Shown here: in pieces, positions 5,759 to 11,543 of the stretch
Layout: every line of letters starts with the position of its first letter
Position numbering within the stretch: position 1 is the stretch's first letter
Source: an uncultured Dyadobacter sp.
GTDB lineage: Bacteria > Bacteroidota > Bacteroidia > Cytophagales > Spirosomataceae
Length of the DNA stretch: 11,543 nt
Reading direction: 5' to 3'
Assembly (NCBI GenBank): GCA_946481035.1
Contig: CAMLNK010000041.1
Coordinates: forward strand, 1 to 11,543
Position numbers and translations under genes: made by a program
The notes under the pieces: model-generated
Told to the model about the DNA's origin: nothing
The model's input: the letters and a program-made list of their open reading frames with translations, nothing else
Databases searched by the model: none

Positions 5759-6871
5759 TCAGAGTTCGGGCACGACCATCGAAATACGGGTTCCCTTGCC
5801 CGGCGCCGAGTCAATGGCGAAATCGATGAAGCTGCCTGCTGCGCGGTTACGCAGGTTTCGCAGGCCATTGCCTTCCACCGGCTTCCCGGGATCGAAACCG
5901 CCGCCGTCGTCCTCAATGGCAATGCAAATACCCTCCGCCGTCTCGCTGATCCGGACCGACACGTGCCGCGCCGCCGAATGCCGGGCGATGTTGTTCATCG
6001 TTTCTTTGAACATCAGGTACACATTCCGCCGCTGTTCCACACTGATTTTCAAACCCTTCACATTCCGTACCGCATTCTCAAACTCCACCCGGATTTCACG
6101 AACGGCCAGCATTTGAAAAGCCATCGAACGCATTTTCTCGAACAGTTTCTCCGGCGCGTCGTTGTCGGGATTGATCGTCCACACCGTATCGCGGATAATC
6201 TGAATCGAATCTTCCGAGTCCGCCTGGATATTGGTGAGCAGGTCGTTCACCTCCGTGGCCTGGCCGAGCTTACGCTGCACCATATTCGTAGCCATGGCAA
6301 TGCTGCTCAGCGTAGCACCTACCTCGTCGTGCAGGTCGGCGGCAATGCGGTTACGCATCGCCTGTACTTTCAGGTTTTGTTTGAAATGATATAAAAAGAA
6401 AAAATACATCAGCACACCGAGCAGCAGCAGCACATAGGCTATAACCGCCGGAGCGAACCACCATTCCTCGGTGAGCTCGCGTTCGATGGAGAATGTGAGG
6501 GAGGCACGTCCGGCGGGTCGGTTAGCGGCGAGTGTATCGCCGGGCAATGCATTACCTGGCGTGCTTTCCACCAGGAGCCGGTAGTTCCCGCCTTTCAGAT
6601 TGGTGTACCTTGCTACCGGATACCGGCTGGCGATCCAACCATTTTCGAAGCCCTCCAACCGGTACCGGTAATGCGTACTGTTTTCAGAAGAAAAAATAAA
6701 TGTGAGATCATCGTCGGAAGCGCCCAGATGCAGTTGCTCCCCGGGCCTGAATGCGACGGATTCTCCCCGCACGAGCACACTGTCGATCCGCATCTGGGCA
6801 ATGGCCTCAGCAGCCAGTACAAGAAGGCAAATGAACGGAAATATGTACCGCGACGGTCTGAGCATAAACAT
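5759..6871 (-). CDS. Membrane sensor histidine kinase (HisKA_3 type) with lone Y_Y_Y-like domain
   Basis: A 370-residue NarL-partner-type sensor kinase. Domains in order: signal peptide or membrane leader (about 1-26, with AEAIAQ as a likely cleavage area); a periplasmic beta-sandwich (about 30-130) with the Y_Y_Y signature HYRYRLEGFENGW and YTNLKGGNYRL; one transmembrane helix (about 141-163); dimerization/phosphotransfer DLHDEVGATLSS with phosphorylated H181; and an ATPase domain with N-box KETMNNIARHS (N294), G1 EDDGGGF and G2 GNGLRNL plus GKGTR. In Bacteroidota the Y_Y_Y domain usually follows beta-propeller repeats in large hybrid kinases; here the propellers are absent. The longest frame begins at TTG 6883, whereas ATG 6871 follows AAAGG; ATG 6865 is also possible. 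It lies 112 bases after the sulfatase gene with no terminator visible between, and upstream of its regulator. The signal it senses is unknown. Confidence 0.93.
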   Translation of the reverse strand: MFMLRPSRYIFPFICLLVLAAEAIAQMRIDSVLVRGESVAFRPGEQLHLGASDDDLTFIFSSENSTHYRYRLEGFENGWIASRYPVARYTNLKGGNYRLLVESTPGNALPGDTLAANRPAGRASLTFSIERELTEEWWFAPAVIAYVLLLLGVLMYFFFLYHFKQNLKVQAMRNRIAADLHDEVGATLSSIAMATNMVQRKLGQATEVNDLLTNIQADSEDSIQIIRDTVWTINPDNDAPEKLFEKMRSMAFQMLAVREIRVEFENAVRNVKGLKISVEQRRNVYLMFKETMNNIARHSAARHVSVRISETAEGICIAIEDDGGGFDPGKPVEGNGLRNLRNRAAGSFIDFAIDSAPGKGTRISMVVPEL

Positions 6872-6983
6872 CTTACCTTTCAAGCTAGATTACTTAAATG
6901 TAAGTGCTTAACTTTTCAATACTCAACCATTTAATAAAATTACGGCAACTTTATACGCATGGAATAATAGGAATTTTCACGCA

Positions 6984-8420
6984 TTAATTACTTCCGCTTT
7001 TGGCCGCCGGTAATATCTTCTCTATTTCCGAAGGAGGAATGATGAAAGCTTTTTTCTGCTTCTCAAATTCAACCGTCAGCTCCCCCACAATTTCCGGGTT
7101 CTGTTTGGCCAGGTCATACTTCTCGCCCGGGTCATTTTCGATATTGTATAGTAACGGTACCGTATGGGTTTCCGGCGCGACGGGCGAATAAGAGGCATGG
7201 GTAACGAAATGGGCCTTCCAGACGCCTTTGCGGATCGCAAATACATTTTCGTTAATATAATAGGGCAGCAAATCCCGCACCTGAGCTTTCTGCCCGGTAA
7301 GCACGCTCGTCTGATCGATTCCATCCAGCACCAATGCCTTATCCAATGTTGCCCCCGCGAGGTTGCCTGCCGTAGGAAAAATATCCATCGCGCTCACCAG
7401 CGCCTCACTCACCGAATTGGCTTTGATCTTTCCAGGCCACCAGGCGATGCCGGGAACGCGCATTCCTCCCTCGTACGTAGAGTTTTTACCTTCATAAAGC
7501 AGTCCGGCCGAACCTGCGTGGTCTTTCATGGGCAGCCATGGCCCATTATCGCTCGTAAAGACGACCAATGTATTTTTGTCCAGGTTCAGCTCTTTGAGCG
7601 TTTTCAGGATTTGCCCTACACTCCAATCCAGTTCCGCCACCACGTCGCCGTAGAGTCCCCGCTTGCTCTTACCTTCAAAGTCGGGGGACGCATATAGGGG
7701 CGTATGCGGGAAGTTACTGGCGTAGTACATAAAAAATGGTTTGTCCTTGCTTTTCCTGATGAAGTTCACCACCTCGTCGGTATAGCGGCGGGTCAGGAAA
7801 TGCTGGTCAGGTTCTTCTTCAATAATGGTCTCATTTCGGTACAACGGCAGGCTTGGGGCATTCGCGCGCGGTCCGGGCGGGATGCCGTACGCACCATCTT
7901 TATGGGTCGTGAATACTTTGCCCATATCGTTGGAGTAAGGGACGCCGAACCAATAGTCAAACCCCTGTCGGGTGGGCAGAAACTCCTGCAAATGCCCCAA
8001 ATGCCATTTCCCTACCAAACCTGTGGCGTAACCCTTCGTTTTGAGCATTTCCGCCATCGTGATTTCGGCCAGCGGAAGGCCGCTTGCCGAGTTTTGGCGA
8101 AATACATCCCCTTTCCCGTATACGCCCGTCCGCGCAGGCAGCCTGCCGGTAAGCAAGCCCGCACGCGCGGGGGTACAAACAGCCGCGCCGGAATAAAACT
8201 GGGTGAAACGCATGCCCTCGGTGGCCATCTGGTCCAGGTAAGGGGTACGGATCGTGGGATGACCGTAGCAACCCAAATCACCATAGCCCAAATCGTCGGC
8301 CAGAATGACTATAATATTGGGAGATTTGCTCTTCTGGGCTGTCGCCTGATTCGCTATCAGGAGCATTGCGGCAATCCAATTGAAAAGGATCAGACGACGG
8401 ATAGTTAATTGATGCATCAT
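6984..8420 (-). CDS. Secreted formylglycine-dependent sulfatase (arylsulfatase, S1 type)
   Basis: A 478-residue type I sulfatase that would hydrolyse sulfate esters from a glycan or aryl substrate outside the cytoplasm. The signal peptide spans about 1-29 (ANQATAQ end). Active-site motifs: metal-binding ADDLGYGD (D42, D43); the modification motif CTPAR with C82 as future formylglycine and R86, followed by AGLLTGR; KWH (K138, H140); H239 in NFPHTPL; metal ligands D291-N292 in FTSDNG; and K312. The fourth motif residue is Ala instead of the common Ser, still fitting C-x-P-x-R. Cysteine at this position requires a maturase (FGE or anSME) encoded elsewhere. ATG 8420 is preferred over TTG 8444, since it begins the signal peptide; ATG 8417 is also possible. 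It follows SusD by 30 bases, so it belongs to the SusCD operon and probably desulfates the imported glycan. The subfamily cannot be assigned by eye. Confidence 0.95.
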   Translation of the reverse strand: MMHQLTIRRLILFNWIAAMLLIANQATAQKSKSPNIIVILADDLGYGDLGCYGHPTIRTPYLDQMATEGMRFTQFYSGAAVCTPARAGLLTGRLPARTGVYGKGDVFRQNSASGLPLAEITMAEMLKTKGYATGLVGKWHLGHLQEFLPTRQGFDYWFGVPYSNDMGKVFTTHKDGAYGIPPGPRANAPSLPLYRNETIIEEEPDQHFLTRRYTDEVVNFIRKSKDKPFFMYYASNFPHTPLYASPDFEGKSKRGLYGDVVAELDWSVGQILKTLKELNLDKNTLVVFTSDNGPWLPMKDHAGSAGLLYEGKNSTYEGGMRVPGIAWWPGKIKANSVSEALVSAMDIFPTAGNLAGATLDKALVLDGIDQTSVLTGQKAQVRDLLPYYINENVFAIRKGVWKAHFVTHASYSPVAPETHTVPLLYNIENDPGEKYDLAKQNPEIVGELTVEFEKQKKAFIIPPSEIEKILPAAKSGSN

Positions 8421-8433
8421 TTTCAGAGATATT

Positions 8434-8447
8434 AACTTGTACAAGTT
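8434..8447. repeat. Perfect 14-bp palindrome between susD-like and sulfatase genes
   Basis: AACTTGTACAAGTT is fully self-complementary and fills much of the 30-base gap between the SusD stop (8451) and the sulfatase ATG (8420). With no loop bases it would form a poor RNA hairpin, so a protein-binding site is the better reading if it is functional. Roughly one palindrome of this length is expected by chance in a window this size. Confidence 0.4.
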
Positions 8448-8450
8448 TAA

Positions 8451-9920
8451 TTAATAGCCGGGATTCTGGTCGGCAGGTTCAATATCCGGGTTGTTATCGA
8501 TTTCTTGTTTGGGGATAGGCATCAGAAAAATCGAGTTAGGAATATCAATACCCTTGGCAGCTTTAATTGCCTGCTTCGCCGTTCCGGTGCGGACGAGGTC
8601 CCACCATCTTTTGCCTTCTACAAAAAATTCATAAGCGCGTTCCTTTAATACCAGCTCCCGGAACGACGCCGCCGTCTGGCCCTCCAACGTGAAATCCACA
8701 GGCGATGGAGCAGTGGGCGTATAACCGTAAGCCCTGCGCCGCACCATGTTGAGCCGCTCCAATGCCTGCGCATCCGGCCCCTGACCGGCCTGGCTGGCCG
8801 CTTCGGCATAGATCAACAGCGCATCGGCGTAACGGTAGATAGGGAAATCGTTTCCATGTGCCTGGTCGGTGGGGGCACCGGAATCTTTGAACTTCCCGAA
8901 CCGGATCGGCTGGTTAGCTCCGTTTGGGACAATGACGCCTTGTTTATTGGGGCCGGCTGTGTAGAGGTTATAACCTTTCCGCAAATCAGCCTCGGCCCAG
9001 TCGCGTAACAAAGGATAGGTCGGCAGCCCGAAAAACGTCCCGAAACCGTTGCTTGCCCAGAGGCTGTTATTCAAATGATAGAATTGCGGCAGCGCCGATC
9101 CCCCGGCGACCGAGCGCTGGAATTTGATAGAGAAAATCTCTTCCGTCGATGTTGTGACATCCGCACCAAAGATCTTCCCAAAATCAGCCGGCTCTTTCAC
9201 ATTTATCAAAGAATAAGCCTGCGACGCGATTACTTCCTGGGCCTTATCGCGGGCTTCCGCCCATTGCCCGCGCATGAGGTACACGTCCGCCAGCATCGTT
9301 TTCACCGCTCCCGAGGTGGGTTTTCCGGCCAGCGACTGGGTCAATGGCAAGCTTGCCTCGGCCACTTTCAAATCGGCGATAATGAGGGCGTATACATTTT
9401 CGAGCGGTTCGCGTTTACCGCCCTGAGATTCCAAACCTTGCGTAGGTTCAGTCCTGATTGGTACTGCACCAAAAAGCTTGGCCAGGTTGTAATAGGCAAA
9501 TGCCCTGTAAAAATGGGCTTCTCCCAGCAGTCGTGCACGCTGGGTTTCGTCCATCGGAATGCCCGGTACGTATTTCAAGGCGAGGTTCGCCGCATCGATG
9601 GTCTTGTAAAAACCTGTCCAGAACTGGTCCGTAACGGAGATGATCGACGTAGAGATTTGATATTGCGCCATCGGGATGTAAAAGCCCTGCCCGGATGCAT
9701 AATCTTCGAGGGCCGTCGTGTGCACCAGGTACCGGAACTTGTACATCGTCGCCGTGTGGAGCACTCCGGAGATGGCATTGATCGCCGAATTGGCGTCGGC
9801 GGCCGTTTTATAAAAGTTATTGCCGGCCAGCAGGCTTTGCGGATCTTCATTCAGTAAATCCTTGCAGGAAGAACTCAGCAGACTGGCCGCGAATAGGAAA
9901 TAGATTGCTATTTTTTTCAT
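8451..9920 (-). CDS. SusD/RagB-family outer-membrane glycan-binding lipoprotein
   Basis: A 489-residue surface lipoprotein that captures glycan and acts as a lid on the SusC-like channel. The signal peptide ends in LLSSSC with lipidated C19, followed by KDLLNEDPQ, an acidic export-type sequence. Family hallmarks are visible: an N-terminal helix with repeated AINAISG-type residues; the tetratricopeptide-like HFYRAFAYYNLAKLFGAVP (about 132-150); a second helix-turn-helix pair around the LADVYLMRGQWAEARDKA region; and the C-terminal RAYEFFVEGKRWWDLVRTG with a closing IPKQEIDNNP and QNPGY. The length is close to the family's usual 450-600. ATG 9918-9920 is the only sensible start. It begins 23 bases after the SusC-like stop, and the sulfatase follows after 30 bases, so all three are co-transcribed. 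The glycan cannot be identified, but the sulfatase points to a sulfated one. Confidence 0.96.
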   Translation of the reverse strand: MKKIAIYFLFAASLLSSSCKDLLNEDPQSLLAGNNFYKTAADANSAINAISGVLHTATMYKFRYLVHTTALEDYASGQGFYIPMAQYQISTSIISVTDQFWTGFYKTIDAANLALKYVPGIPMDETQRARLLGEAHFYRAFAYYNLAKLFGAVPIRTEPTQGLESQGGKREPLENVYALIIADLKVAEASLPLTQSLAGKPTSGAVKTMLADVYLMRGQWAEARDKAQEVIASQAYSLINVKEPADFGKIFGADVTTSTEEIFSIKFQRSVAGGSALPQFYHLNNSLWASNGFGTFFGLPTYPLLRDWAEADLRKGYNLYTAGPNKQGVIVPNGANQPIRFGKFKDSGAPTDQAHGNDFPIYRYADALLIYAEAASQAGQGPDAQALERLNMVRRRAYGYTPTAPSPVDFTLEGQTAASFRELVLKERAYEFFVEGKRWWDLVRTGTAKQAIKAAKGIDIPNSIFLMPIPKQEIDNNPDIEPADQNPGY

Positions 9921-9943
9921 GATCTGATGCTTGTTAGGGAGCG

Positions 9944-11543
9944 TTAGAAACCAATACGGGCACCCAATGTATACGTCCTGGCGGTGGGATAACCCGTCTG
10001 GTCGACGCCGGTCGAAATGGAATTGGCCCCTCCCAAAGTACTCACCTCCGGGTCATACCAGGAATACTTGGTAAAAGTGACCAGATTCTGCCCGCTTACG
10101 TAGAGTTGAGCGCTGCTCATCCATTTGATCTTCCAGTTTTTAGTAGGGATATTATAAGCGAGCTGGATACTTTTCAGTCGCAGGAAAGAAGCATCCTCGA
10201 TATACCGGTCCGACTCTTTAAAGGAAGTACTGGCGCTGATCCTGGGGTATTTGGCATTGGGGTCGGGGTTGGCGGCGGTCCAGTGGTTATCAAAGACATC
10301 CTTAATCTGATTTTCCCCAAAATACATGCTGCTGGCCTGATTAGTCAGGTTAGCATTAAAAATATCACCCCCTTGCTTACCCAGCCAGAACATATTAAGG
10401 GTGAAATCCTTGTAAGATATATTTGAGCCGAAATTGTAGAGAAAATTGGGATTAGGATCACCGATGATGGTTTTGTCCGCCAGCGTCAAAGCCTGATCGC
10501 CGTTTAAGTCTTTGTATTTAATAGCTCCTTTTTCATTGAGGCCATCCTCGATATAGCCATAGAATACGCCGATAGGCTGCCCAACCCGGATCAAGTTTAC
10601 CGCAACCGACAGCGGCTGCTGCAATGCCGTACCAAACACATCGCTTCCTCCGGCAAGCTTCAATACTTCGCTGCGATTTCGCGTGATATTCACATTTAAA
10701 TCCCACTTAAAGGATTTGGAATTGACCAGCGTCGCATTCAACCCCAGCTCGATCCCGCTGTTGCGGATCTGACCGATGTTTTGAATTGTGCTCGTGTAAC
10801 CGGTTGATTGTTGAAGCGGAACCGTTGCCAGCAGATCTTTGGTGTTTTTAACGTAATAGTCGAACGAGAGCGAGAACCGGTTGCGCAGGACAGCCACGTC
10901 CAGCCCTGCATTGAACTGACCTGTCGATTCCCATTTCAGGTTCGGGTTCGTCAATTGTGCCCCGGTAAGCTGGCCTACGTACAACTGATCGTTGTAAACG
11001 GTATTGACGGGACTTAGCGTCAACAGGGTCTGGTAAGGCGACAGTGCCGTATTTCCCGTCACACCATATGAAAGGCGGAGTTTCAGGTCCGAGATCCCGC
11101 TCAAATTACGGGCGAATGGTTCGTCGATCAATCGCCAGCCGAAAGCTGCGGAAGGGAAATAGCCCCATTTATTGTTTACACCAAACCGCGACGAACCGTC
11201 TGCCCGCATGCTGGCCGTGAGCAGGTACCGTCCTTTGAATGAATAGTTGGCCCGTGCGAGGTAGGAAAAGAGCGCCCATTTATAGGATGTACTGGTAGGA
11301 ACACCCGGATTGCTGCCCACGCCAATGTTTTCCGAGCCCATTCCCTCGTAATTAAAGCCCGAAGAACTTGCGGCAAACTGCCGGCTTTTTTCCTGCTGAT
11401 ATGTTACGCCGCCGAGAAGGGTAAGCTCATGGTCTTTGGCCAATTTGGGAATATAGGTAGCGGTATTTTCATTCAGGAAGTTGAAACGGCTGGTATAGGT
11501 AATGTTGGCGGAACCGGTGGGGGTGGTTGTGATCACCGACGGA
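9944..11543 (-). CDS. SusC/RagA-family TonB-dependent transporter, C-terminal half
   Basis: Outer-membrane beta-barrel that imports glycan oligomers using TonB energy. Only about 533 codons are present, while full proteins are about 950-1100 residues; the frame is open through the right edge, so the N-terminal domain, TonB box and plug lie outside the window. A GTG at 11536 is an internal valine, not a start. Visible hallmarks include the barrel strand pattern, SSRFGVNNKWGYFPSAAFGWR, LRLSYGVTGN, the SGIELGLNA strand, the NPDPNAKYPRIS segment before the last strands, and the terminal strand YTLGARIGF ending in the Phe needed for outer-membrane insertion by BamA. No disruption is seen. SusD follows 23 bases downstream. 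Regulation is not visible because the promoter lies outside. Confidence 0.96.
   Translation of the reverse strand, partial: PSVITTTPTGSANITYTSRFNFLNENTATYIPKLAKDHELTLLGGVTYQQEKSRQFAASSSGFNYEGMGSENIGVGSNPGVPTSTSYKWALFSYLARANYSFKGRYLLTASMRADGSSRFGVNNKWGYFPSAAFGWRLIDEPFARNLSGISDLKLRLSYGVTGNTALSPYQTLLTLSPVNTVYNDQLYVGQLTGAQLTNPNLKWESTGQFNAGLDVAVLRNRFSLSFDYYVKNTKDLLATVPLQQSTGYTSTIQNIGQIRNSGIELGLNATLVNSKSFKWDLNVNITRNRSEVLKLAGGSDVFGTALQQPLSVAVNLIRVGQPIGVFYGYIEDGLNEKGAIKYKDLNGDQALTLADKTIIGDPNPNFLYNFGSNISYKDFTLNMFWLGKQGGDIFNANLTNQASSMYFGENQIKDVFDNHWTAANPDPNAKYPRISASTSFKESDRYIEDASFLRLKSIQLAYNIPTKNWKIKWMSSAQLYVSGQNLVTFTKYSWYDPEVSTLGGANSISTGVDQTGYPTARTYTLGARIGF

Noticed and set aside
5677..5922. N-terminal extension of the response regulator
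   Set aside because: The extra 82 codons overlap the kinase gene in another frame and have no domain features, while ATG 5676 starts exactly at the receiver domain.
6895..6902. TACATTTA on the minus strand as a -7 promoter box for the kinase
   Set aside because: It differs from TAnnTTTG at the last base, and no TTTG lies at the expected distance upstream. It is too weak to call.
9075..9857. Plus-strand frame of 260 codons antisense to the SusD gene
   Set aside because: It is a shadow of a well-supported SusD-family gene; no motif or start signal is seen.
11534..11536. GTG as a start for a short SusC-like protein
   Set aside because: The frame is open past it to the window edge, and the family is about twice this length, so it is an internal valine codon.

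Overview
The window looks like chromosomal DNA of a Bacteroidota bacterium. A SusC/SusD pair, a lipoprotein with an acidic stretch after its lipidated cysteine, and a sensor kinase with a Y_Y_Y-type domain all point there. From overall protein character I would guess order Cytophagales (Dyadobacter/Spirosoma-like), but this is an impression and not a database result. Every gene I can support lies on the minus strand, so transcription runs from right to left. No stretch without a gene exceeds about 140 bases. I see no RNA genes, CRISPR arrays, insertion sequences or attachment sites.

Right part (11543 to 6984): a polysaccharide-utilization-type operon. The C-terminal half of a SusC-like TonB-dependent outer-membrane transporter runs off the right edge. 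It is followed after 23 bases by a SusD-like glycan-binding lipoprotein, and after 30 more by a secreted formylglycine-type sulfatase. Together they suggest uptake of a sulfated glycan and removal of its sulfate outside the cytoplasm. No glycoside hydrolase is visible here.

Middle part (6871 to 2564): a two-component system and three uncharacterized genes. A membrane histidine kinase carries a lone Y_Y_Y-like sensor domain and is followed by a LuxR-type response regulator. Then come a 185-residue unknown protein, a seven-helix membrane protein of 240 residues, and a 347-residue unknown protein with a glycine-rich hydrophobic segment. The gaps within regulator, 185-residue gene and seven-helix gene are only 20 and 12 bases. 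A clear intrinsic terminator closes the 347-residue gene. This five-gene cassette is the best candidate for an undescribed system, and its function is not evident from sequence.

Left part (2438 to 1): a small cysteine-containing lipoprotein, then a polytopic membrane protein whose end overlaps the start of a HAD phosphatase by 26 bases, and then the first 33 codons of a further gene cut by the left edge. The last three may form an operon for envelope or lipid-linked metabolism, which is an inference.

Several genes have better starts than the longest open frame suggests. The chosen starts and the reasons are given in each entry.
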